In this document: positions 31,531-40,577 of the stretch, piece after piece
Layout of the letters: every line of letters starts with the position of its first letter
Numbering within the stretch: the stretch's first letter is position 1
Origin: Trifolium pratense
Taxonomy: Eukaryota > Streptophyta > Magnoliopsida > Fabales > Fabaceae
Direction: 5' to 3'
Length of the DNA stretch: 64,000 nt
Assembly: GCF_020283565.1 (NCBI RefSeq)
Contig: NC_060065.1
Coordinates: forward strand, 53,654,703 to 53,718,702
Notes under the pieces: model-generated
The model's input: the letters and a program-made list of their open reading frames with translations, nothing else
Told to the model about the DNA's origin: nothing
Database searches by the model: none
Program-made: the position numbers and the translations under genes

Positions 31531-31800
31531 GAAAATGTCCAAAAGGTGTCTTGTAGTAGTATCATATGTAATTCACTTAAACCTGTTGAAAAAAATGCAA
31601 TGAATTTTTCCTTTTCTATTTCTCTTTCTCCATTTGAGTTTTTATTTCAATATTGATGTTCAATTTACTTCCTAGGTGGAAAAACATGATAATCTTTTTC
31701 TTTATGAAACACAAATTTAGTACTAATAATCAGAAAAGACAAAAATATTACTTAAAGGAAGAACACCTGAATGAAAACAAAAACTAGGAAATGGCAGTAA
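31531..31800 (+). repeat. 3' flank of GRAS gene 2, duplicated behind gene 3
   Basis: The sequence from the stop codon to about 31800 (GGTGTCTTGTAGTAGTATCA, GCAATGAATTTTTCCTTTTC, ACTAGGAAATGGCAGTAATT) is repeated almost unchanged at 35526-35795 and in diverged form at 38990-39250. It presumably includes the 3' UTR. Confidence 0.85.
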
Positions 31801-31806
31801 TTCATC

Positions 31807-31838
<32 letters not shown>

Positions 31839-32310
31839 CCATGCATTATCCCACTACGTGGAGTCAGCTACATGGATTAAACGACGTCATATTACTATTC
31901 CAACTCGCTAATTTCTAGATCTTTCTTAATAGTTTCTCCTATGTTTTTCCTAGGTCTTCCTAGTAATTTGACTCTCCTCCATCTGATCTACTCTCCTTAA
32001 TACAGAACTTACAGGTTTTCTATCTACATGGCCAAACCACTTAAGCTCTTAGATTTCACCATATTTTCTACTATAGATGCTACCCCAACTCTCTATCTCT
32101 AATGTTGTCATTTCTATTATATCCCGTCTAGTCTCACCACACATCCAACGCAACATCCTCATCTCTGCTACACTTAGTTTATTTCTGTGTTGGTTCCGTA
32201 CAACATCGCCGGTTTTACCGTAGTCCGATAAAATTTTCCCTTTAATTTAAGGGGTACTTTCATATTACATAAAACTTCAGAGACCCTCCTCTTAAAGAAG
32301 ATTGTCAACC
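31801..32310 (-). mobile_element. 3' end of an RTE-type LINE with (TTG)n tail
   Basis: On the minus strand, from about 32290: MKVPLKLKGKFYR-like text, then MRMLRWMCGETRRD (about 32170-32130), a degenerate RLRWFGHV-like block reading LKWFGHVDRKPVSSVLRRVD (about 32045-31985), RPRK and a final block before HVADST, ending in (GTT)n at 31846-31808. This is the C-terminal reverse transcriptase region of plant RTE-clade LINEs, which end in short tandem repeats rather than poly(A). Several frameshifts. A shorter derivative of the same insertion is at 35796-35876. Confidence 0.8.
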
Positions 32311-32329
32311 AACACAAACTAATTTTGAA

Positions 32330-33563
32330 TCAAAAAAAGTTTCCAACTGAAATTTCTTTTTATGTTCTATGATATGGTTCGTTGTTAGTGTCAAGTGTTA
32401 ACAAGATGTATGTAGAATTGAAGATTACATGACAAAAGTCTTACTACACCATCATCGGACCAAAGAAAACATCAATCACATTCAAGTGGCATTCACATTG
32501 AATTCAAAATTGTAGTTAGTAGTCCTCCACATGATATATAATTTATTAATACTAGTAGGTTGTAAAAAGTGACTTGGGGAACAAGGGTTCACCTGCATTT
32601 GACCATTTAATATCTTATCTTATATAGAACAGAAAAATAAAAAAACTAGATCACATATCACGTATCTCTCTCTTCTCTTGTGTGTGTGTGACAGTAACAG
32701 CAATAGTCATATACTATACTTAGCACATACTCGATCGTGCATTATTATTACTATGGCTTGTTTGGTAAAACTAAGCTATAAGCTAGCTTATAGCTGAAAA
32801 GCTAGTAGAATAAAATTAAAGTGTTTGGCAAATTTAGCTGTTGTAAGTACAAAATGACATAAAAGTATATAGTTAGTGGGTAGTTATTATAATTTTTAAA
32901 AAATAATAAATGAAAATAATAAGGGTAAATATGGAATAAAATGTAAAAAACTATAAGTTATAAGCTCATATGCTACTTGAAATAGCATATCAAAAAACGC
33001 TATAAGCTAATTATATAAGCTAGTTACCAAACACGTCCAAATCAAACAAGCTTATAAGCTATTCCAATAAGCTATAAGCTAGCTTATTGGAATTACCAAA
33101 CACACCCTATATCATAAAATAATAATACATGGAATAATACAAAAGGAGAGGGTTGGCGGCTATAATACTCATTCCTAGTAGTTTCCTTGGTAAAGAATCA
33201 TTTATGAATTCTATATAACAAAGGTATCAACACATATCAATGATATTATTATCATACAACAATGCCATTTACTCTTCACTTGTTAGATAGATATCAACTT
33301 TTCCAAGATAAGCTATTATTATCATCCAAAATAGGAACAATTTTTTAGTTTTCTCAATCTTGTTTTCTTTGTTCTTATTCTGACTTCCTCAAATATATCA
33401 ACAATTCTATCTTTTCCTGTTTCTGTTGTTCAGTCTTTGGTTTCATTGATTCATCAAAAAAATTCTAGTCATAAATTCTTGGTTTCTCAGGAACAAAACA
33501 ATCTTTTATGATAGTCTGATTTTATTTTTTTTGCTCAAGTTTGGTATTAGCCTTTGTTTCAAT
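32330..33563 (+). promoter_or_regulatory. Upstream region of GRAS gene 3 with inserted MITE
   Basis: Aligns with the upstream region of gene 2 (blocks TAGCACATACTCGATCGTGC, GGCGGCTATAAT, TCTATATAAC at 33210-33219 as TATA candidate). The alignment is interrupted by the 353-bp MITE at 32755-33107, which sits about 450 bases 5' of the TATA candidate. Confidence 0.55.
32755..33107. mobile_element. MITE with TTTGGTAA ends and AGCTTATAGC-rich arms
   Basis: Ends GGCTTGTTTGGTAA and TTACCAAACACACCC; arms full of AAGCTATAAGCTAGCTTAT. The 3-bp TAT at 32752-32754 is repeated at 33108-33110. The matching region upstream of GRAS gene 2 (about 29125-29160) keeps the empty site, ATTACTATATCAT, which proves insertion and its boundaries. 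The 3-bp duplication suggests a PIF/Harbinger-type origin. Relatives at 57674-58484. Confidence 0.9.
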
Positions 33564-35525
33564 ATGCTTTCCAAAAACACCTTTCTGCAAGATTTCAGTG
33601 TTCCTAATCCTAACACAGTAACAAATGGATTTGAGTTGGAAGATTCATCTTCATCACCTTCTTCTGTCACAAGCTCATATGGAAATTATGAACATACAAG
33701 ATATTCCAACAACATCCTCAGATACATAAATGACATACTCATGGATGAAGAATATGATTTAGAGAACAAACCTTGCATGTTGCAGGAATGTTTAAGACTC
33801 CAAGCTGCTGAAAAATCATTCTATGATGTTCTTGGTCAAAACTATCCTCATTCATCATGTGATGATTCCACTGATCCAGATGGAAATTTCGGTCGCGCCA
33901 CTAGTTTTGAGAGCAACAGCAGCAGCTGCACCACTGATAACTCATATGAGTGTGATTGGATCAACCTTGTTGGAGACTATGACTCTCCTTCCTTACAACT
34001 ACACACTCCTTTAGTCGAACCAAACTACGCCGATTTGACAGAACCTGATCCAGTGGTAATTGAGCAACAATCTGCAAGCCATTTTCAGAATGGAACTTGG
34101 AGTTGGAATGACATTCACAAAGTGATGGTTGCAGAGGTTTCAGCTTCATTAGCACCAAGAGAAAAGAGAAGACATGAGATAAATGATGATGAATCTTGTG
34201 ATGAACAAGAGGGAAGAGGTAGCAAGATTTCAGCTATCTTCTCTGATGAATTAGAGCCACCAGAGATTTTAGATGAGGTACTGCTTTATCAGTCAGGAAG
34301 GACTAAAAACCAACAACAATTGCAGAATCTCGATTCAGGACGAAAGTCAAAGGCAACACGTTCGCAGCCAAGGAAAGTATCTAATAACAATGCCACAGCT
34401 GTGGATTTGTGGACCATGCTAACTCAATGTGCGCAGGCTGTGGCGAGCTACGATCAAAGGAATACAAATGAGCTGCTCAAGCATATTAGGCAACATTCTT
34501 CGGCTTATGGTGATGGACTGCAGCGCTTAGCTCATTACTTTGCCAATGGTCTTGAGATAAGATTGGCTGCCGAGACGCCATCGTATAAGCCACTTGATGT
34601 GGCTACTGCTGGAGATATGTTGAAAGCGTACAAACTATTCGTTACCTCATCTCCTTTGCAGAGAATGACAAATATGTTGTTAACCAATACGATTATCGAC
34701 ATAGTGAAGAACGAGAGTTCTAGCGTTCATATTATCGATTTTGGAATTTGCTATGGTTTCCAATGGCCTTGCCTCATCAAAAGACTTTCATTAAGACCTG
34801 GTGGTCCACTAAAGCTTCGAATTACGGGAATTGATCTTCCTCAGGCAGGATTTAGGCCTGCAGAGAGGGTGGAGGAAACTGGACGGCGTTTAGGAAACTA
34901 CTGCAAAAAGTTCAATGTACCATTTGAATACAACTGCATTGCACAGAAATGGGAAACAATCCGGCTCGAGGATCTGAAGATAGACAGGAATGAAATAACT
35001 CTTGTTAGCTGTTTATACAGACTTAAGAACCTGCCTGATGAAACGGTTGCAGTCAATTGTCCAAGAGAAGCTTTGTTGAAGCTGATCAGGAAAATTAATC
35101 CAAAAATCTTCTTCCACGGAGTTGTCAATGGAAGTTATAGTGCACCGTATTTCCTGACTCGGTTTAGGGAAGCATTATACCACTTCTCATCGTTGTTTGA
35201 TATGTTTGAGGCTAATGTGCCTCGCGAAGATCCGCAGAGGTTGATGCTTGAGAGTAGTTTGTTTGGTAGGGATGCCATAAATGTTATAGCTTGTGAGGGT
35301 GCAGAGAGAGTTGAAAGGCCTGAGACCTACAAGCAATGGCAGATCAGGAACAGAAGAGCTGGGTTTAAGCAAATCAGGTTGGATCCTGAGTTAGTGAATG
35401 AAACCATAAAAATGGTAAAGAAGGAATACCATGAAGATTTTCTAGTTGATGAGGATGGTAAGTGGATTTTGCAAGGATGGAAAGGGCGTATTTTGTATGC
35501 TTTATCTGCTTGGGTTCCTGCTTAA
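33564..35525 (+). CDS. GRAS transcription factor 3 (LISCL group)
   Basis: Single-exon gene, 653 residues. I take the ATG at 33564 (MLSKNTFLQDF) because it aligns with the starts of genes 2 and 4; the frame is open 11 codons further upstream without another ATG. Layout as in gene 2: LISCL motif NILRYINDILMDEE, VDLWTMLTQCAQAVASYDQR from 280, VHIIDFGICYGFQWP at 388, TGIDLPQAGFRPAERVEETG, SAW end GRILYALSAWVPA. Small differences from gene 2 include KHIRQHSS for KQIRQHSS, an extra Ser before VHIID, and GGPLKLRITG for GGPPKLRITG. All motifs look intact, so I expect a functional protein. Together with gene 2 it is the youngest pair of the array, by overall similarity and by the shared LINE tail behind both. 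Confidence 0.96.
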   Translation: MLSKNTFLQDFSVPNPNTVTNGFELEDSSSSPSSVTSSYGNYEHTRYSNNILRYINDILMDEEYDLENKPCMLQECLRLQAAEKSFYDVLGQNYPHSSCDDSTDPDGNFGRATSFESNSSSCTTDNSYECDWINLVGDYDSPSLQLHTPLVEPNYADLTEPDPVVIEQQSASHFQNGTWSWNDIHKVMVAEVSASLAPREKRRHEINDDESCDEQEGRGSKISAIFSDELEPPEILDEVLLYQSGRTKNQQQLQNLDSGRKSKATRSQPRKVSNNNATAVDLWTMLTQCAQAVASYDQRNTNELLKHIRQHSSAYGDGLQRLAHYFANGLEIRLAAETPSYKPLDVATAGDMLKAYKLFVTSSPLQRMTNMLLTNTIIDIVKNESSSVHIIDFGICYGFQWPCLIKRLSLRPGGPLKLRITGIDLPQAGFRPAERVEETGRRLGNYCKKFNVPFEYNCIAQKWETIRLEDLKIDRNEITLVSCLYRLKNLPDETVAVNCPREALLKLIRKINPKIFFHGVVNGSYSAPYFLTRFREALYHFSSLFDMFEANVPREDPQRLMLESSLFGRDAINVIACEGAERVERPETYKQWQIRNRRAGFKQIRLDPELVNETIKMVKKEYHEDFLVDEDGKWILQGWKGRILYALSAWVPA

Positions 35526-35795
35526 GAAAATGTCTACAAGGTGTCTCATAGTAGTATCATAAGTAATTCACTTAGGCCTGTTGAAAAAAATGCAATGAAT
35601 TTTTCCTTTTCTATTTCTCTTTCTCCATTTGAGTTTTATTTCAATATTGATGTTCAATTTACTACCTAGATGGAAAAACATGACAATCTTTTTCTTTATG
35701 ATACACAAATTTAGTACTAATCACCAGAAAAGACAAAAGTAATACTTAAAGGAAGAACACCTGAATGAAAACGAAAACTAGGAAATGGCAGTAAT
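35526..35795 (+). repeat. 3' flank of GRAS gene 3, copy of the gene 2 flank
   Basis: Near-copy of 31531-31800 (GTGTCTCATAGTAGTATCAT, GCAATGAATTTTTCCTTTTC, ACTAGGAAATGGCAGTAATT). The copies end at the point where the LINE remnant begins in both. Confidence 0.85.
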
Positions 35796-35880
35796 TCCTA
35801 CAACATCGCCGATAAAATTTTCCCTTTAACTTAAGCGGTACTTTCATATCATATAAAGCTTCTGAGACCCTCCTCATTTT
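35796..35880 (-). mobile_element. Internally deleted copy of the RTE LINE tail
   Basis: The minus strand reads ALYDMKVPLKLKGKFYR (about 35862-35812), the same LINE segment as at about 32275-32215, at the same distance behind the GRAS gene. Some 400 bases up to the (TTG)n tail are missing here. So the LINE was present before the gene 2/gene 3 duplication. Confidence 0.8.
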
Positions 35881-35929
35881 AATCACCCAGCTTGAATTCA
35901 ATGGTTTAAAGAAAATAAACCATAAAACT

Positions 35930-36954
35930 GACACAAACTAATTTTGAATAAAAAAATGTTCCCATTGAAATTTCTTTTTATTTTCTATGATATGGTTTGT
36001 TGTTAGGGTCAAGTGGTATGTAGAATTGTAGATTACATGACAAAAGTCTTACTACACCATCATTTGACCAAAGAAAACATCAATCACATTCCAAGTGCAT
36101 TCACATTGAATTCAAAATTGAAGTTAGTAGCACTCCACATATATATAATTTAGTAATACTATTTGGGGAACAAGGGTTCATCTGCATTTGACACGTGTAC
36201 ATGTTTGACCACTTTACATCTCAACTTATATATTTTTGCAAATATTTTATTTATTTACATAGAAAAATCAAAGACTAGATCACAGATCACTTATCACTCA
36301 TGTGTGTGTGACAGTGACAGCTAGCCATATACTTTTTATTTGACAATAAGCAAGTCATATACGTAGCACATACTATACCCTGAATTATTATCACTATATC
36401 ATAAAAATTAGTATTAATTAGGAAAATGCGGGACAGTAGTTAGCATGATCCAAATAATTAAAATTAAAATAATACAAAAAGAGGGTTGGCGGCTATGACT
36501 ATGAGACTCCTTCCTAGCAACTTCCTTTATACAAAGGAAGAATCATTTATGAATTTTCTATATAACAATGATATATGACTAAATCATACAAGTATGCCAT
36601 TTACTCTTCAGTTGCTAGATATAAACTTTTCTTAAGTTTGTCCCCTGCTATATTCATTAGCCTCTAATATTTTCACTTTAATTCATTCTTCTTCATTCTA
36701 TTCTAGATATGTTATTATTATCCAAAATAGGAGTAGCTATTTAGTTTTCTGAATCTTGTTTTCTTGCTATCCTTAAATATATCAATAATTCTATCTTTTC
36801 CTGTTTCTGTTCTTGTTCTGTCTTTGGTTTCATTGATTCATCAAAAGTTTCCTAGTGATATATTTTTGGCTTCTCTGGAACAAAAAAATTTTCAAAACAT
36901 CTAGTATAAAAGTCTGATTTTTTGGTTCAATTTTGGTATTAGCCTTGTCTCAAT
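35930..36954 (+). promoter_or_regulatory. Upstream region of GRAS gene 4
   Basis: Diverged version of the upstream regions of genes 2 and 3: GGGAACAAGGGTTCATCTGC (36165-36184), GTGTGTGACAGTGACAGCTA, GGTTGGCGGCTATGA, CTATATAAC (36559-36567, TATA candidate) and TTTTGGTATTAGCCTTGTCT directly before the start codon. The MITE seen upstream of gene 3 is absent. Confidence 0.55.
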
Positions 36955-38892
36955 ATGCTTTCTCCGAACGCCTTTCTGCAAGATTTCTGTGTTCCTGACA
37001 CAGTAAACCCGGTAACAAATGGATTTGAGTTGGAAGATTCATCATCATCACCTTCTTCTGTCACAAGCTCAAATGGAGAATCCTCAAAAGGGACAAGATA
37101 TTCCAATTACATCCTCGGATACATAAGTGACATCCTCATGGATGAAGAAGATGACTTGGAGCTTAAACCTTGCATGTTGCAGGAATGTTTAAGACTCCAA
37201 GCTGCTGAAAAATCATTCTATGATGTTCTTGGTCACAACTATCCTAATTCATCATGTGAAGATACCACCGACACAGATGGAAATTTCAGTCGCGGCACTG
37301 CTAGTTTTGAGAGCAATAGCAGCAGCTGCTCCACTGATAACTCATATGAGTCTGATTGGGTCAACCATGTTGGCGAATTCGATTGTTCTTCCTTACAACT
37401 ACAAACCCATGTAGTAGAAAAAAACAACTTTAATGTGACAGAAGCTGCTAACGGTATTCACAACGGAAGTTGGAATGCCATTCAGCCAGGGATGGTGGAA
37501 GAGTTTTCAACTTCAGTAGTACCAAGAGAAAAGAGAAGTCATAAGATGAATGGTGATGATACTTGCAATGAACAAGAGGGAAGAGGTAGCAAGCTTTCAG
37601 CTATCTTCTCCGATGAATTAGAGCCACCAGAGATCTTAGATGAGGTACTGCTTTGTCAGGCAGGAAGGACACAAAACCAACAAGCATCACATAATGTCAA
37701 TTCAGGAGGGAAGGCAAAGAGAACGGGTTCGCGTTCGAAGAAAGTATCTACTACTAACAATGCCCCAGCTGTAGATTTGTGGACAATGCTAACTCAATGT
37801 GCGCAGGCCGTGGCAAGCTACGATCAAAGGAATACAAATGAGCTACTCAAGCAGATTAGGCAACATTCTTCGCAATTTGGGGATGGACTCCAGCGTTTAG
37901 CTCATTATTTTGCAAATGGTCTTGAGATAAGATTGGCAGCCGAGACGCCATCGTATAAGCCACTTGATATGGCTACTGCTGGAGATATGTTGAAAGCTTA
38001 CAAACTATTCATTACCTCATCTCCTTTGCAGAGATTGACGAATATGTTGTTAACCAAAACGATTTTCAGACTAGTGGAGAATGAGAGCAGCGTTCATATT
38101 ATCGACTTTGGAATTTGCTATGGTTTCCAATGGCCTTGCCTTATCAAAAAACTTTCATTAAGACCCGGTGGTCCTCCAAAGCTTCGAATTACGGGAATTG
38201 ATCTCCCCCGAGCAGGATTTAGGCCTGCTGAGAGGGTGGAGGAAACTGGACGGCGTTTAGAAAACTACTGCAAGAAGTTCGACGTACCATTTGAATACAA
38301 CTGCATTGCACATAAATGGGAAACTATCCGGATCGAGGATCTAAAGATAGACAGGAATGAAATAACAGTTGTTAGCTGTTTATACAGACTGAAGAACCTG
38401 CCTGATGAAACTGTAGCAGCGAATTGTCCTAGAGAAGCTTTGTTGAAGCTGATCAGGAAGATTAATCCAAAAATCTTCTTCCATGGTGTTGTCAATGGAA
38501 GTTATAGTGCACCGTTTTTTCTGACTCGGTTTAGGGAAGCACTATACCACTTCTCATCATTGTTTGATATGTTTGAGGCTAATGTGCCTCGCGAAGACAC
38601 ACAGAGGCTAATGCTTGAGAAAGAGTTGTTTGGAAGGGATGCCATAAATGTTATAGCTTGTGAGGGTGCAGAGAGAGTTGAAAGGCCCGAGACCTACAAG
38701 CAGTGGCAGCTCAGGAACAGGAGAGCCGGATTCAGACAAATCAGGTTTGATTCTGACTTGGTGAATGAAACCAAAGTAATGGTGAAGAGAGAATATCATA
38801 AAGATTTTGCAGTTGATGAAGATGGTAAGTGGGTTTTGCTTGGATGGAAGGGACGTGTTTTGAATGCTTTGTCTGCTTGGGTTCCTACTTAA
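36955..38892 (+). CDS. GRAS transcription factor 4 (LISCL group)
   Basis: Single-exon gene, 645 residues, start MLSPNAFLQDFCVPD. LISCL motif YILGYISDILMDEEDDLELK with CMLQECLRLQAAEKSFYDVL. GRAS domain from 273: VDLWTMLTQCAQAVASYDQR, VHIIDFGICYGFQWP at 380, TGIDLPRAGFRPAERVEETG, SAW end GRVLNALSAWVPT. The N-terminal half lacks an eight- to ten-residue stretch present in genes 2 and 3 (their TEPDPVVIEQQSASH region), which accounts for the shorter length. All GRAS motifs are intact. It is the most diverged of the three tandem copies and its 3' flank lacks the LINE tail, so it split off first. Confidence 0.96.
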   Translation: MLSPNAFLQDFCVPDTVNPVTNGFELEDSSSSPSSVTSSNGESSKGTRYSNYILGYISDILMDEEDDLELKPCMLQECLRLQAAEKSFYDVLGHNYPNSSCEDTTDTDGNFSRGTASFESNSSSCSTDNSYESDWVNHVGEFDCSSLQLQTHVVEKNNFNVTEAANGIHNGSWNAIQPGMVEEFSTSVVPREKRSHKMNGDDTCNEQEGRGSKLSAIFSDELEPPEILDEVLLCQAGRTQNQQASHNVNSGGKAKRTGSRSKKVSTTNNAPAVDLWTMLTQCAQAVASYDQRNTNELLKQIRQHSSQFGDGLQRLAHYFANGLEIRLAAETPSYKPLDMATAGDMLKAYKLFITSSPLQRLTNMLLTKTIFRLVENESSVHIIDFGICYGFQWPCLIKKLSLRPGGPPKLRITGIDLPRAGFRPAERVEETGRRLENYCKKFDVPFEYNCIAHKWETIRIEDLKIDRNEITVVSCLYRLKNLPDETVAANCPREALLKLIRKINPKIFFHGVVNGSYSAPFFLTRFREALYHFSSLFDMFEANVPREDTQRLMLEKELFGRDAINVIACEGAERVERPETYKQWQLRNRRAGFRQIRFDSDLVNETKVMVKREYHKDFAVDEDGKWVLLGWKGRVLNALSAWVPT

Positions 38893-40577
38893 GTACATGT
38901 TTGAAATCACAATGACACCATGATTTTGTTCAAGCTCCAGAGTGTAGCTTTTGCCAAAATTACAATCGCACACAGTGATTTTGTTTCCTAGGTATCTTGT
39001 AGTATCATATGTTATTCACTATTAGGCCTGTTGAAAAAAAATTCAATGAACTTCTCCTTTTTTTATTTCTCTTTCTCCTTTTGAGATTTTAATTCAGATA
39101 TTGATGTTCAACTCACTCCTTAGAAGGAAAAACATGACGATCTTTTTCTTTATGAAACACAAATTTGGTACTAATCATCAGGAAAGACAAAAGTAATATT
39201 TAAAGGAAAAGAACACCTGAAGAAAACAAAAACTAGGGAATGACAGTAATGCATCAAAGAAGAAAAACAGTAATCTGGCTAGAAGTAACAGACAGTATTC
39301 TTCTTAAAAGTTACTGGATAGATAAGCATACCTTCATTGAGGTACCATGTTTTGCTCTGCAGAAACAAGTCAGCACTTATAGTTTGGTTTGGACCTCAAT
39401 TCTGCACTATAAAACTGTATTGCCTCCTTTCTCCTTGTTTGTAAATTATGATTAGATGTTTTCAAGTTAACATATATCAGTGGCAGGAACCATCTCAAAA
39501 GGCCTTCAATAAACTTCAAATGCAGCAAGTTTAGTAACAGCGAGATATAATGCTTAAATGCATCGTTACTTCCTTCTGCCTCATATATATTTGTCTACAA
39601 GTTTAAGACGTATCTCAACTATTAGATTTGGAGCAGTCAAAACACCATGATGTCACTGCAATCGAAAGACGACGGTGATTTGATAAAATTAGACATATAG
39701 ACCATCTAATCTTAATCTAACAACCATTATCCGCCAATTACAGTGACTTTTGACTGCACTTAATCCAAACTTTCAAGTATCATTTAGCTGGAATACAAAT
39801 GTACTATTCAAATTTTTGTGAAGTACTACTGTACCCTCAAATATTTGTGAAGGGATTAGCGACTTTATTTCCAACTTCTTGAACAACCTTGTAGGATTTT
39901 AATTTGCTCAATAATCTCAAAAATCTGTGAGCTATGTCACAAATTTAGAATTAGCTTAGAAGATGATACCAGGATGCTGAGTTTTGATTCAAAAATGCAG
40001 TTTTCCCGAAAATGGATTATATTTTACTTTTAACCACAAGGATTTTAAATATCATGGTAGCTAAAATCAAATTTCTATAAAGCCAAACAATATCTTTATT
40101 TTTATTTTTTTTTTATAATAAGCCAAACAATATCTTTAAATATAACATAATGATACTAAAATAAACACACTGACAAGGCTTTTAGCCATATAAAAAGTAT
40201 TGTAACTAAATTTGGTAAACCCTAAATCTTACAAACCTGTGGATGTGATTATAACCAATAAACAGATTTGACTTCTCTAACATGAATAATGTTATTTTAA
40301 ATGATAATGTAACATTACAATTATCGATTGAAAAGTTATCGAATGAGATTGTACATCTCCATAGTTTGTCATACATCTATAAGTATTTTTCAAAATCTCA
40401 TTTGAAATCAATGCTTCAAACCTTACACTTTACCTTTTAAATTACATTACTCACTTTAGAGAAGTCAAATCTCACAGAAAACAGCCTAATAGAACCACAA
40501 ATACAAACATAAAAACTCAGGGCTTGAAACAAAACCAAACCTAGCTTAATTTCTATGAAATACATTAATCAACAAAC
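38893..40577. other. Intergenic: 3' flank of GRAS gene 4 to the end of the MPP6 gene
   Basis: 38990-39250 is the diverged counterpart of the 3' flanks of genes 2 and 3. Beyond it I see no gene; the sequence is AT-rich, with a T-run near 40102-40113. Confidence 0.4.

Noticed and set aside
31808..31846. (CAA)n repeat as an independent microsatellite or polyglutamine-coding run
   Set aside because: It is the tandem-repeat tail of the RTE LINE on the minus strand.
33531..33563. In-frame upstream extension of GRAS gene 3
   Set aside because: The extra 11 codons begin with TTG and are leader sequence in genes 2 and 4; the ATG at 33564 aligns with the other starts.
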